A DNA stretch of 64,000 nt from Turneriella parva DSM 21527 (GTDB taxonomy: Bacteria > Spirochaetota > Leptospiria > Turneriellales > Turneriellaceae), in NCBI RefSeq assembly GCF_000266885.1, contig NC_018020.1, positions 124,001 to 188,000 on the forward strand. Reading direction: 5' to 3'. Position numbers and translations under genes: made by a program. Shown one piece after another: positions 9,833 through 18,254 of the stretch (the stretch's first letter is position 1; each line of letters opens with the position of its first letter). Below the pieces are notes generated by a model that saw only the letters and a list, made by a program, of their open reading frames with translations, did not search any database and was not told the origin of the DNA.

Positions 9833-9868
9833 CCATACCGCAACCCGCAGCAGCGGGCTGCGGTATGG
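9833..9868. repeat. Strong intergenic hairpin
   Basis: An inverted repeat with 16-nt arms (left arm CCATACCGCAACCCGC) and an AGCA loop, with one non-Watson-Crick position, lies in the 256-bp gap between the divergent small lipoprotein and beta-propeller genes. The odd pair would be G-U in an RNA read from the minus strand and A-C from the plus strand. No T run follows on either side, so it is not an obvious terminator. The rest of this gap shows nothing I can assign except presumed divergent promoters. Confidence 0.55.
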
Positions 9869-9937
9869 CGTTCGTCAGTACGGGGGTAATCCTCACTTTT
9901 TTTCGGACTATTTGCCGATGAGAGATAAGGTATTGGT

Positions 9938-11026
9938 ATGAAGGGGCATCTCAGGTCTCTGGTTGGCCGCAGCAGTGATACATTCGCAGGGCACCTCACG
10001 GCCAATTCGCGTGAAATCGCCTCGCAGGTGTACGCAAGGCGAACGCGCAGCCTTGTGCCCTCGGTGGCTGTTTTGCCGGCGCTCATCGGCTGTCTGTTTC
10101 TCTCGAGTGGCATGGGCCTTATCATTGCCGGCGGCGCAAACCCGACTGGCCCCTCGATTGAGCGCATTAGCCCTGACGGCGTCGAAACAATCTGGGAGAA
10201 CCAGATCACGCCCGCCCAGGGTCGTGAATTTCATCTGACGCTCGACCTCAATAACAGACTGAGCGGCATCGACACCTGGTCGCGGCGGGTGATGTGGCAG
10301 GCGCGTCTGCCAGAGATATCAGCCACTTCGGCACCGCTCGTCTTTACAGACCGCGGCCGCATTCTTGTCGGCGTGGCGACGACGATTGGCGCCGTCTATC
10401 TCATCAACGCAGGCAATGGCCAGATTGTGTGGATGCAGAACGTGAGCGATCGCATCGACGTATCGCCTCTGCAAATCAAGAATACGACCATGGCCGTGGC
10501 GTGTGCCGACGGTCGCATCTATGGTATCAACATCAATGACGGTCATATCGACTACATGGTGCAGACCGATTCGAAAATCACGGCCCTTGAACCTGTGAGC
10601 GATGGGCGCGGCGAAAACATCTACGCGATAGCCGACAAGAAGAAAGTTCTTGCGCTGAACGCGATGACCGGCGACCTGAACTGGCAGGGCGATACGCACG
10701 GTGAAGCGACGAACAGCCCGCTGATTGCGAAAGACCGCGTTATTGCACCGACGACTGACGGCGATTTCAGCAAACTCTGGGCATTCGACACGAGCGGTGC
10801 ACTACGCTGGATGTCGACCTATGACCGCGTGAGCTCGCTCGCTTCAGCAGACGACTACATTGCGATGGCGCAGGGCAGTATTGTCACGCTCTTGCGCGCT
10901 GACACGGGCGAACCCGTGCACTACTGGCAGGTCGATGAAACCCCTGCCGCGCTGCAACTCGTGGCGCAACATGGCCGCCTTATTGTCAGAACCGACCGCG
11001 GCGAAGTTCTGACTGCTCTCAATTGA
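9938..11026 (+). CDS. Membrane-anchored PQQ-type beta-propeller protein
   Basis: A 362-residue protein with a basic N-terminus, one hydrophobic segment (about residues 42-66) and then repeated blades of the PQQ/BamB type: GIDTWSRRVMWQARLP, YLINAGNGQIVWMQNV, YGININDGHIDYMVQT, ALNAMTGDLNWQGD and AFDTSGALRWMS. This pattern indicates a periplasmic eight-bladed-like propeller used for protein-protein contacts. BamB is a comparable protein, but this one is membrane-spanning rather than a lipoprotein, so I do not call it bamB. It stands alone on the plus strand, 47 nt before plsY, and may be cotranscribed with it. Confidence 0.75.
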   Translation: MKGHLRSLVGRSSDTFAGHLTANSREIASQVYARRTRSLVPSVAVLPALIGCLFLSSGMGLIIAGGANPTGPSIERISPDGVETIWENQITPAQGREFHLTLDLNNRLSGIDTWSRRVMWQARLPEISATSAPLVFTDRGRILVGVATTIGAVYLINAGNGQIVWMQNVSDRIDVSPLQIKNTTMAVACADGRIYGININDGHIDYMVQTDSKITALEPVSDGRGENIYAIADKKKVLALNAMTGDLNWQGDTHGEATNSPLIAKDRVIAPTTDGDFSKLWAFDTSGALRWMSTYDRVSSLASADDYIAMAQGSIVTLLRADTGEPVHYWQVDETPAALQLVAQHGRLIVRTDRGEVLTALN

Positions 11027-11073
11027 CGGCTTCAAATATCTTGACGCCACTGCGTTAATCGTCACTCGCCTCT

Positions 11074-11721
11074 GTGAATTCTGCAACCTTAGCCTGGGTC
11101 GTTCTGGGCGCATACCTGTGCGGTTCAATACCGACGGCTTACCTTGCCGCCTACGGCCTTAAGCGCGTCGACATCAGGCAATTTGGCTCTGGCAATGTCG
11201 GCGCCTCGAACGCAATGCGGCTTTTGGGTAAAGGTTGGGGTGTCGCCATATTGCTCTTCGATGCCGTGAAGGGTCTGGTGCCCGTTCTGCTCGTGCTGCA
11301 CGTCTGTCTCGCAGCTGATGCCTCGGTGCAGCGTTATGCGCTGGCGGCCGCACTCGCGGCGCTGGTCGGGCACGTCTTTCCCGTCTGGCTGAAATTTCGC
11401 GGCGGTAAGGGTGTTGCCACGGGCCTCGGGGTAATGACGGCGCTTTTGCCACTCGCAGTCGCGATCGCGCTGCCGGTTTTTATTCTGGTCGTCGCCGTTT
11501 CGCGTTATATTTCGCTCGGCTCCATCGTCGCGGCTGCCCTGCTGCCGGGCCTCTTTTTTATCAACCATACCCTACCGGCTGACTGCGAACTTTTCGCGTT
11601 TGTGTGTATCGCGTGCATTTTTGTGATTTACAAGCATAAGTCTAATATCAGGCGTATCATCGCGGGTGAAGAAAACCGCCTCGGTGAAAAACGGCCAGAG
11701 ATGCCCGCCAAACCGGTGTGA
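11074..11721 (+). CDS. plsY: Acyl-phosphate:glycerol-3-phosphate acyltransferase PlsY
   Basis: A 215-residue multi-pass membrane enzyme that acylates glycerol-3-phosphate from acyl phosphate, the first step of phospholipid synthesis. Family motifs are clear: GSIPTAYL, the glycine-rich GSGNVGASNAMR loop (near residue 36), KFRGGKGVATGLGV (near 107) and HKSNIRRIIAGEENR near the C-terminus. Start is GTG at 11074. The length is normal. The following gene has its own AAGGAG site 20 nt later. Confidence 0.96.
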   Translation: MNSATLAWVVLGAYLCGSIPTAYLAAYGLKRVDIRQFGSGNVGASNAMRLLGKGWGVAILLFDAVKGLVPVLLVLHVCLAADASVQRYALAAALAALVGHVFPVWLKFRGGKGVATGLGVMTALLPLAVAIALPVFILVVAVSRYISLGSIVAAALLPGLFFINHTLPADCELFAFVCIACIFVIYKHKSNIRRIIAGEENRLGEKRPEMPAKPV

Positions 11722-11741
11722 CCGCAGATAAAGGAGTATCT

Positions 11742-12125
11742 ATGAAAAAGCAATTATTGATGTTCGCGCTTCTATGCGCAGGCGCCGCGTCACTTTCAGC
11801 CGGGCCGATTCGCGACGAATTTTTTAAGACGAAAGACGATATCGAAAAGGGAAAAGATACTCCAGAAATGCGCAAACAATTTCTCGAGACCAATATTCAG
11901 CGCTCGCTGCGCCGCCTGCTCGTGCGCTACTACGGTTACCAGACCCCCGAAAAGGTAAAAATCTCAGCGTCGAACTATGAACAATCTGAAAAAGACAAGC
12001 TGACTTACTATTTCAAGTTTGAAGAATATGTCGGGTTTTTCACCTTTTCGAACGACCCCGAATACTATTACGCAGTACCGCGCGACGAAAAGATCATTAC
12101 AAAACCGAAAGCCGGCGCCAACTAG
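11742..12125 (+). CDS. Small exported protein of unknown function
   Basis: A 127-residue protein starting at the ATG preceded by AAGGAG. The N-terminus is a clean signal peptide (MKKQLLMFALLCAGAASLSA), with no lipobox Cys, so a soluble periplasmic protein is expected. The mature part is charged and aromatic-rich (RRLLVRYYGYQTPEKV, YYFKFEEYVGFFTF) with a Lys-rich tail. I recognise no family. It sits just after plsY and before cutA. Confidence 0.65.
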   Translation: MKKQLLMFALLCAGAASLSAGPIRDEFFKTKDDIEKGKDTPEMRKQFLETNIQRSLRRLLVRYYGYQTPEKVKISASNYEQSEKDKLTYYFKFEEYVGFFTFSNDPEYYYAVPRDEKIITKPKAGAN

Positions 12126-12137
12126 CATGAAATGTCG

Positions 12138-12165
12138 ACCCGCAGAGCGTCAGGCTTCTGCGGGT
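12138..12165. repeat. Intergenic hairpin before cutA
   Basis: Arms ACCCGCAGA and TCTGCGGGT enclose a 10-nt loop in the 75-bp gap between the small exported protein and cutA. There is no T run, so it may be a weak terminator, mRNA end or repeat remnant. Confidence 0.4.
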
Positions 12166-12200
12166 GGGCGTTCATCGCCGATAGCCGGCACCCCTGAACT

Positions 12201-12524
12201 TTGAACCCTGCCCCCCACCCCATCGTTCTGCTGACGGCATTACCCGATCTGGCAGCGGCAGAAAAAATGGCGGATGCAATTGTCAGCGCGAAGCTTGCTG
12301 CGTGCGTGAATATTTTTCCCGACATGCGTTCTGTATATTTTTGGGAAAACAAGATCGTACGCGAGAACGAGGTAAAGTTATTCGTTAAAACCTCGTCGGC
12401 AGTCGCCCCCGAGGCGATAGCATTCATTAAAGCTGGACATCCTTATTCTGTGCCTGAAATCACGACCATACACGCCGACATGCATGGCGAATACTGGGTG
12501 TGGCTTCAGGGTTACGTTGGCTAG
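12201..12524 (+). CDS. cutA: CutA-like divalent ion tolerance protein
   Basis: A 107-residue protein of the small trimeric CutA1 family. Visible family features are the initial strand IVLLTALPDLAAAEKMAD, LAACVNIFPDMRSVYFWENKI near residues 33-52, the ENEVKLFVKTSS strand, and HPYSVPEITTIHAD near the end. CutA was linked genetically to copper tolerance, but its biochemical role is still not settled. The start is uncertain: I used TTG at 12201, which gives the normal length, but there is no strong ribosome site. The TAG stop is the first base triplet of a large structured repeat. Confidence 0.9.
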   Translation: MNPAPHPIVLLTALPDLAAAEKMADAIVSAKLAACVNIFPDMRSVYFWENKIVRENEVKLFVKTSSAVAPEAIAFIKAGHPYSVPEITTIHADMHGEYWVWLQGYVG

Positions 12525-12684
12525 CAGGCTCCGGAAAAACTCCCGCAAAAGCGAAAAGCCTCGTCATTTGCGTGCGCAAACGACTGCTAAAGCGCGACGT
12601 CGCTTGCCAGCAAGCGACTATGCTGCTTTTCGCTTTTGCGGTTCCGGATGCCTGCTAACAGGTTCCTTTTTCAGGAACCTGCTA
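12522..12684 (-). repeat. Structured intergenic repeat, copy 1 (cutA / 12682 gene)
   Basis: Read on the minus strand, this 163-bp element starts at the TAG of the 12682-13800 gene. It forms an outer hairpin (CAGGTTCC...GGAACCTG), then a branched structure: stem P1 (AGCAGGC...GCCTGCT with CCGGAA...TTCCGG), a perfect 17-bp P2 (CCGCAAAAGCGAAAAGC and its complement), and two inner hairpins, P3 (GTCGCTTG...CAAGCGAC) and P4 (GTCGTTTGCG...CGCAAATGAC). The far end is the TAG of cutA. A homologous copy with the same order of parts occurs at 50015-50191. The outer hairpin may serve as a terminator. Confidence 0.85.
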
Positions 12685-13800
12685 GCGAAAGAAATTCAGC
12701 TGGCGCAGCAGGTGGTGCATGATCTCGGGCGTACAGCGCGTCGAATAGTGGCTTGCGTCAGACCAGAATTTGCATTTGTAATCGTCTTGCTTGGCGAAAT
12801 GGAATTTCACACTGCCGCCCGGCAGGTCTATCGCGTATTTTTCGACCGCGGGCGCATAGGGAGTTTTGTCGAGCACCCGGTTCAGCTCTTCGTGCACAAA
12901 CGGTTTGTAGAGCAGCATCGGCACATTCTTGTCGCGTGCGAGCTTCACGATGCGGCGCAATGATTCGTCCATAAGCGGGTCGACTGCGAATATCTTGTAA
13001 TTGCCCTCATACATGCTCAGAAACTGGCCGATGCGCTCATCGCGCAGTTTGCCTGTAAGGTCTGAATCGAGATAATCTTTATAGCCGCGAATATACTTCT
13101 CGAGAATAGAGTACTGCGGTCGTTCGTTTTGTGGTCTCGCGCGGTAGTCAGAAATCAGAAGTTCTGGCCGGGGTTTCAGCGCATAGCCGGCAAAAATCAA
13201 TCTCGCACGCGCTTCTTCTGAAACGGACTTTTTTCCGAATTTTTCGAGCAGCCGGTAATAGTCATAGTCGTACTCGTCGCTGAAGATGAATTCTGACTTT
13301 CCGTGGTTGTTGCGGTGCTCGAGTTCGAGCAGTTCGGGGCCCAGCTCAAAGACAATTGCATCGGGTATCAGGTTCTGTCGCCACAGCCGGTCGACCGCAT
13401 GGTAATAGACGACCATCTGCGCCCCGACCTGAGCATAGACTAGAAACTGGGTCTCAAGAATCTGGTCGCGTTCTTTGGCTGCGAGAAATTCGGTAATGCT
13501 TGCCTCTTGCTTCAACAGATTGAAGCGTTCAGAGCGAGAGCTGCCAAAGACCAGTACCGTGCGGCAGGCGCTGCCACAACCCGTGAGAGTGCCCCTCTTT
13601 TTGGCGACGAAACTTGCTTCGTTGTCCAGACGAATGCGGGCCGTTTCGGTCAGCTGAATGCCTGAACCTTCAACCGCACCTGCAGACGGTTTACCTGTGA
13701 GCAGCAGCAGTTTATCAGCGGCAAAAAGCAGCGCCAGCAGAATTAAAGGATAATACAACCAGCGCTTCATGAGTGGTTTGTTGGATTCAGAATTGGACAT
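12682..13800 (-). CDS. DUF1574-type, SGNH-like membrane-anchored protein
   Basis: A 372-residue protein with one N-terminal membrane segment (about residues 13-36) and a periplasmic domain. GSSRS at residues 86-90 and a late DASHYS block fit the Ser and Asp-x-x-His positions of SGNH/GDSL hydrolases, and the protein resembles DUF1574 proteins of Leptospira. Its gene overlaps the end of an MBOAT acyltransferase gene by 14 nt. Such pairs commonly act on extracellular glycans, the MBOAT moving acyl groups across the membrane and the SGNH protein attaching them. That role is inference; the substrate is unknown. Confidence 0.8.
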   Translation of the reverse strand: MSNSESNKPLMKRWLYYPLILLALLFAADKLLLLTGKPSAGAVEGSGIQLTETARIRLDNEASFVAKKRGTLTGCGSACRTVLVFGSSRSERFNLLKQEASITEFLAAKERDQILETQFLVYAQVGAQMVVYYHAVDRLWRQNLIPDAIVFELGPELLELEHRNNHGKSEFIFSDEYDYDYYRLLEKFGKKSVSEEARARLIFAGYALKPRPELLISDYRARPQNERPQYSILEKYIRGYKDYLDSDLTGKLRDERIGQFLSMYEGNYKIFAVDPLMDESLRRIVKLARDKNVPMLLYKPFVHEELNRVLDKTPYAPAVEKYAIDLPGGSVKFHFAKQDDYKCKFWSDASHYSTRCTPEIMHHLLRQLNFFR

Positions 13801-15142
13801 AGATAAATGCCTCGCTGGGTATTTGAATGCGTGATATCAAAAAATAGATAACGAGCAGCATTACCGGCAGCACCCAGGCCGCGCGCGGCAAAACCAGCTG
13901 CAGCAGGTTCTCGCGCCGGTGCTCCAGATATTGCACGAGCCAGGTCGCGGCAATGAGCAGCAGCACCAGCCAGACGGTCAGCGCCGCACTCTTCAAAACG
14001 AACACCTGCGAAATCACGGCTAGTGCCGTTGCCAGGTCGGGTGCGCGAAAGAACACGAACGCGAAGCTCCAGCCGGTAATCACCCAGAGGTTGCGCAGCG
14101 CCCAGGTGTAGCGATTTGCGGGCGTCTTGCCAAGTTTGACGAGCTTTTCGAGCGTGAGGTAGATGCCGTGCAGTGCACCCCAGATCAGAAAATTTATCGT
14201 TTCGCCGTGCCATATACCCGAGAGCACCATTGCCACCATCAGGTTGAAGTACTGGCGCGGCTGCGAAACGCGATTGCCGCCGAGCGCAAAATAAATGTAC
14301 TCGCGAATAAATACCGACAGGGTAATGTGCCAGCGTGTCCAGAGTTCTGAGAAACTGGTCGAAAAATACGGGCTGCGAAAGTTGTTCGGCATGTCGTAGC
14401 CGAAGAGTTTCGCCATACCACGCGCGAGATCGATGAATCCCGAAAAGTCACAGTAGATCTGTGCGCTATAGCCCAGAATGGCGAGCAAGGCGTCTGTACT
14501 GCCGTAATCCCCCGGAGATTTATACACGGAGTTAATGAGGTAACCCAGAACGTCGGCGATAAAAAGCTTCTTCACCAGCCCCAGACAAATCAGGTAGAGG
14601 CCGCGCGTCTGCATTTCGCGTGAAGCGACGGGGTTACCCACCGCGCGGTAAAAATCAGAAGACCGCAAGATCGGCCCCGAAATCAAATGCGGAAAGAACA
14701 GCATATAAAGAGCAAACCTTGCCGCTTCAGGTTTTTCTACCTGACCGCGATAGGTGTCGACCTGAAAAGAGATGAATTGAAAAGTATAGAAGCTGATTGC
14801 GAGTGGCATGACCACCTTCAGTGTTTCGGGGTTTGCAGTGCCCGGCGGCAGCAGCAACGCAATCGCTGAATTGAAATATTTGAAGAATGCGAGGTGCAGA
14901 ATGTTCAGCGATACGGCAGCAATAACCAGCGGACGCGAACGGCCGGCTGCAAGCTTCTGCGCGATTAAAAAATTTATCAGAATAACGAGTACGAAGTGTG
15001 CCAAAAACGCCGGGCTGTAAAAGCCGTAGTAGAACAGCGAAGCGAGTATCAAAAAACCCACGCGCAGGCGTTGCGGCAGGTTCCAGTAAATGACAAACGA
15101 GGCGATGAAGAAAGCGAGAAAGGCCAGTGAAAGAAAATTCAT
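13787..15142 (-). CDS. MBOAT family O-acyltransferase (AlgI/PatA type)
   Basis: A 451-residue integral membrane protein with 9-11 hydrophobic segments. The AlgI-type signature is present: ISFYTFQFISFQVDTYRG, YCDFSGFIDLARGMAKLFG, ELWTRWHITLSVFIREYIY and the catalytic-His block LSGIWHGETINF (His near residue 309). Such proteins pass acetyl or other acyl groups to sugars outside the cytoplasm. It is 6 nt after a hemerythrin gene and overlaps the DUF1574-type gene, so the three look like one transcript. The acyl acceptor (LPS, glycan or lipoprotein) is not evident. Confidence 0.92.
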   Translation of the reverse strand: MNFLSLAFLAFFIASFVIYWNLPQRLRVGFLILASLFYYGFYSPAFLAHFVLVILINFLIAQKLAAGRSRPLVIAAVSLNILHLAFFKYFNSAIALLLPPGTANPETLKVVMPLAISFYTFQFISFQVDTYRGQVEKPEAARFALYMLFFPHLISGPILRSSDFYRAVGNPVASREMQTRGLYLICLGLVKKLFIADVLGYLINSVYKSPGDYGSTDALLAILGYSAQIYCDFSGFIDLARGMAKLFGYDMPNNFRSPYFSTSFSELWTRWHITLSVFIREYIYFALGGNRVSQPRQYFNLMVAMVLSGIWHGETINFLIWGALHGIYLTLEKLVKLGKTPANRYTWALRNLWVITGWSFAFVFFRAPDLATALAVISQVFVLKSAALTVWLVLLLIAATWLVQYLEHRRENLLQLVLPRAAWVLPVMLLVIYFLISRIQIPSEAFIYVQF

Positions 15143-15148
15143 GATTAT

Positions 15149-15556
15149 TTATCCGTTACCCGCGCTCGCAGCCACTGCGGGTATGTAGGCCATGTCTTCG
15201 TGCAGAATATGCTGCGTCAGCCAGGTTTCGAGAAACTTGCTGAGGGCCTGCGCGCTGAGCGTCTTGTTCTGCAACTGCACGACATATTCGCCGAGCTGCT
15301 CGCGCATTTTCTGGTGCATCGCCTGGTGCTGAACGAGCGCATCGTAGTGCGCGTTCTGCATGACTGACTCTTCGTAGGCAAAATGTGTGGTCACGTATTC
15401 GTTCAACTCTTGAATGATATTCGCCAAGATCTCGTCGCTTCGCCCTGAGGCCAACGACCGCGAGAGTCTGTTCGCGAGTTCGAACAAGTATGCGTGCTGC
15501 GAATCAATTTTGGGAATTCCCGTGCTGTACTCAATCGTCCACTCAAGGGGTATCAT
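15149..15556 (-). CDS. Bacteriohemerythrin
   Basis: A 135-residue four-helix oxygen- or iron-binding protein. The diiron ligand pattern of hemerythrins is complete: W-x-x-x-Y-S-T-GIPKIDSQH, THFAYEESVM, HQAMH and the C-terminal HILHEDMAYIP. I started at the ATG at 15556, which gives MIPLEWTIEYSTGIP and normal length; the longer frame adds a Cys-rich stretch with no similarity. Likely roles are O2 sensing, storage or delivery. Its place at the head of the MBOAT/DUF1574 operon is unusual and unexplained. Confidence 0.9.
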   Translation of the reverse strand: MIPLEWTIEYSTGIPKIDSQHAYLFELANRLSRSLASGRSDEILANIIQELNEYVTTHFAYEESVMQNAHYDALVQHQAMHQKMREQLGEYVVQLQNKTLSAQALSKFLETWLTQHILHEDMAYIPAVAASAGNG

Positions 15557-15667
15557 AGAGAATAGGTATCCGCAGCAGCGACAAGACGTCAAGACTCGCA
15601 GGTTCTGCAGTCGCACCATAGGGCAATTCTTGGTTTACGTCTGCCCGAGTACAGCGCAGGCTGCACT

Positions 15668-16348
15668 ATGTTCACGCGACTCATTTTCATTAACACACTC
15701 GTATTCACCGTACTTCTGACGAACACTGGGCAGGTGCAGGCAGCGAGCAACTGCGACTTTGGCACCTCAGGGGCCGTCATGGTCAAAGAGACGCCCCTCA
15801 AAGACGGCATTGTGAAACTGGGCACGCTGCAGGTCTCGAAAAATAACCAGAACCCGATCGTCGCTTTTTTCCAGAGCGGCAAACAGGTGTTCTGCCGCAA
15901 AGATATCGACGCATCACCCGTAGATGCGCGTGCGATTGCCGCAACAGCCGACAAAGAGCACTTGTACATTGCCTTTAGCACCGACGGCGGCGCGAACAAC
16001 CCGATTGCCTTCACCCGCTTCACGAAAAGCGGCTGGCAGAAATCTTACGGTAAGGGCGGCGGGGCTAAAGTGATCGTGCTGCTCAAGATACGCAAGGCCG
16101 ACGGTGAAATCGTGGCCGGCACGTACCTGACCGCACGCAAAGACGACGGCAAGACAAACTCAATCGTCGTCAAAAAGCTGGCGTATGAAAATAACTCGGT
16201 GCAAATACAGGCAGACAGCTGGTATTCGCCCCTGCGTATCGACCAGAGCCCTTATAGCTGCTCAGGCAAATCGCCTTTCTTCTATACGATTCAGCTTTCA
16301 CCCGACCTGACGACCGCCATGTCGACCAACGCACCGCAGTGCAAATAG
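15668..16348 (+). CDS. Exported protein of unknown function
   Basis: A 226-residue protein with a signal peptide (ending near TGQVQA, residue 25) and a beta-rich mature part. Four cysteines (SNCDF, FCRKD, YSCSG, PQCK at the very end) suggest disulphides. Repeated strand-turn units such as NPIVAFFQSGKQVF and HLYIAFSTDGGANNPIAFTRF look like propeller-type blades, but they are too few to be sure. No known family recognised. It is divergent from the hemerythrin gene and 5 nt ahead of a GST gene. Confidence 0.65.
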   Translation: MFTRLIFINTLVFTVLLTNTGQVQAASNCDFGTSGAVMVKETPLKDGIVKLGTLQVSKNNQNPIVAFFQSGKQVFCRKDIDASPVDARAIAATADKEHLYIAFSTDGGANNPIAFTRFTKSGWQKSYGKGGGAKVIVLLKIRKADGEIVAGTYLTARKDDGKTNSIVVKKLAYENNSVQIQADSWYSPLRIDQSPYSCSGKSPFFYTIQLSPDLTTAMSTNAPQCK

Positions 16349-16353
16349 ACTCC

Positions 16354-17007
16354 ATGAAAAAATACCGCCTCATCAGCTTCAAGCTCTGCCCGTTCGTACA
16401 GCGATCGGTGATCGTGCTCAAGACAAAACACATCGATTTTGATATCGAATACATCGATCTGGCAAACAAACCCGATTGGTTCTTGAAGTTATCGCCTCTG
16501 GGTAAGGTACCGGTGCTTCAGGTCGGCGATGACGTGCTCTTCGAATCGGCGATCATCATGGAATATCTCGACGAGGTCACACCGCCCTCGCTTCACCCGA
16601 CCGACCCGTTGCTCAAAGCGAAGGCCCGCGCGTGGATTGAGTTCTCATCGCATCTGTTGGGGCTGCAATACCAGTGGACGCATGTCAAGACCGAGGCCGA
16701 CTATACCGCAAAGACTGAAGAGCTGCGCGCAGGGTTGAAGCGTTTTGCCGCCGAACTCAAAGGCCCATGGTTCGCTGGCGACACGATGCAACTGACCGAT
16801 GTCGCGATCGCACCACTCTTTGCACGCTTCGCGTGGCTCGCCCCGCATTTGCCGACCGACATTCTCGAAGGTCTGCCCGCCTTGAGTGCCTACTCGGCGA
16901 AGATTGCAGCGACGGAGAGCATTACAAATTCTGTATTACCCGAAGTGCCCGAGCTGTTTCGCGCGTACCTCAAAAAAACCGGGGCACATATCGCGAAGTG
17001 GCTCTGA
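16354..17007 (+). CDS. Glutathione S-transferase family protein
   Basis: A 217-residue protein with the two-domain GST layout. The thioredoxin-like N-domain opens with YRLISFKLCPFVQRSVIVL (Cys12 at the usual active-site turn) and contains the cis-Pro segment SPLGKVPVLQ followed by ESAIIMEYLDE, the glutathione-binding ES motif. The helical C-domain includes WFAGDTMQLTDVAIAPLFAR, the N-capping box region. I start at the ATG at 16354, 5 nt after the previous stop, rather than an in-frame GTG at 16339. Omega/beta-like by its CPF site; substrate unknown. Confidence 0.92.
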   Translation: MKKYRLISFKLCPFVQRSVIVLKTKHIDFDIEYIDLANKPDWFLKLSPLGKVPVLQVGDDVLFESAIIMEYLDEVTPPSLHPTDPLLKAKARAWIEFSSHLLGLQYQWTHVKTEADYTAKTEELRAGLKRFAAELKGPWFAGDTMQLTDVAIAPLFARFAWLAPHLPTDILEGLPALSAYSAKIAATESITNSVLPEVPELFRAYLKKTGAHIAKWL

Positions 17008-17103
17008 TTGCGAGATTTCTCCCCTGAGTGGCGCGGGAGAGTAACCAAGGTTCGCTAACCCCTAACTCTCTTGTTTTGCTGCGCCTTCTGCCGATAATCG
17101 AAT

Positions 17104-18252
17104 ATGCAGTTTTGGGCGGATTTATCACAGAAACGTATCATTTTTCCTTTGTTTTTGGTTTCAGCCCTGGTTTTAACGGCGTGCAGCCCCAACGCCAAGA
17201 GTAAGTTCTCTCCTTATATTTATAAATCCTCATCGCAGACGGCGTTGCCGCACGACAGCAATGGCGGCATCACGGTGCGGGTGAAACTGCATGCCGGTGA
17301 AGCGCTGCAGGTTAAGGCCGACGATTACACCTTCACCTCGGGCCGGGTAACGCGCCGCGGCAGTGGTTCGATCACTCTTGCCGAAGAAGGTATGCTGAAA
17401 CCTAAGGGCTTTTTTGTGCTGAAGTCAAAACGCTACTTCGGCGCGCTCGAGGCAAAACGCGAAGGCGGCGGCTGGCTCTACGTCAACCACGTACCGATGG
17501 ATGAATACCTGACATCGGTGGTGAGCCACGAGATGAGCCCGAACTGGCACCCTGAGGCGCTCAAAGCGCAGGCGGTCGTCGCGCGCACTTACCTGCTCGT
17601 CAAAATGAAAGAGCGCACCGCCAAACCATTCGACGTCGACACCACGACGAACTTTCAGGTGTATGGCGGCGTCAAAAAAGGCGACACGGGCGCGCGTAAC
17701 GCGGTCGGCGAAACGCATGACGAGGTGCTCTACCACGGCGACACCCTCGCGCAGACATTCTTTCACTCTTCATGCGGAGGTACCCTCGCCTCGGCGCAAG
17801 AAGTCTGGGGCAAACCCGTGCCGTACCTAAACGTGCAGAACTCGCCCTATTGCTCGGCGGCGCCAGTTTATAAATGGCAGGTAAAAATACCCTTCTCTGA
17901 AATAGCCCGGCGTCTGAATGCGCGTGGCGTTCGCAACGTGACGGTTGCTGAACGCAGCCCGTCGAAACGCGTGAAGACGCTGACGATTGCCACGGCCTCG
18001 GGTGTAAAAAACATTCGCGCCGATAAGTTTCGTACGGCGCTCGGCGCCATCAAGGTGAAGTCGACGTTCTTTGGTGTCGCGCGTAAGGGTGACTCGGTGA
18101 TTCTCACGGGCCGTGGCTTCGGTCATGGCGTCGGCATGTGCCAGTGGGGCGCCAAGGCACAGGCTGATGAACGCGGTAATTCGTATAAGCGCATTCTCGA
18201 TCACTACTTTCCCGGCACGTCGCTGCGCCGTCTGGCCGGTTATAGCGTATAG
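17104..18252 (+). CDS. SpoIID/LytB-domain lipoprotein
   Basis: A 382-residue protein with an N-terminal lipoprotein signal (LVSALVLTAC, Cys near 27). The SpoIID domain is clear: VNHVPMDEYLTSVVSHEMSP with the catalytic-type Glu, AQAVVARTYLLVKM, DVDTTTNFQVYGGV, FFHSSCGGTLASAQEVWG, and the C-terminal RGFGHGVGMCQWGAKAQA. SpoIID proteins are lytic transglycosylases for denuded peptidoglycan strands. In a non-sporulating diderm this would be a cell-wall remodelling enzyme, perhaps in division. It is 2 nt upstream of pgpA. Confidence 0.93.
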   Translation: MQFWADLSQKRIIFPLFLVSALVLTACSPNAKSKFSPYIYKSSSQTALPHDSNGGITVRVKLHAGEALQVKADDYTFTSGRVTRRGSGSITLAEEGMLKPKGFFVLKSKRYFGALEAKREGGGWLYVNHVPMDEYLTSVVSHEMSPNWHPEALKAQAVVARTYLLVKMKERTAKPFDVDTTTNFQVYGGVKKGDTGARNAVGETHDEVLYHGDTLAQTFFHSSCGGTLASAQEVWGKPVPYLNVQNSPYCSAAPVYKWQVKIPFSEIARRLNARGVRNVTVAERSPSKRVKTLTIATASGVKNIRADKFRTALGAIKVKSTFFGVARKGDSVILTGRGFGHGVGMCQWGAKAQADERGNSYKRILDHYFPGTSLRRLAGYSV

Positions 18253-18254
18253 AT

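Noticed and set aside
9805-10234. Minus-strand frames overlapping the start of the beta-propeller gene
   Set aside because: No ribosome site or family features; the plus-strand gene has repeated propeller blades.
12484-12963. 159-codon plus-strand frame across the cutA end and the structured repeat
   Set aside because: It reads through hairpin arms and then antisense to the DUF1574-type gene; composition is not protein-like.
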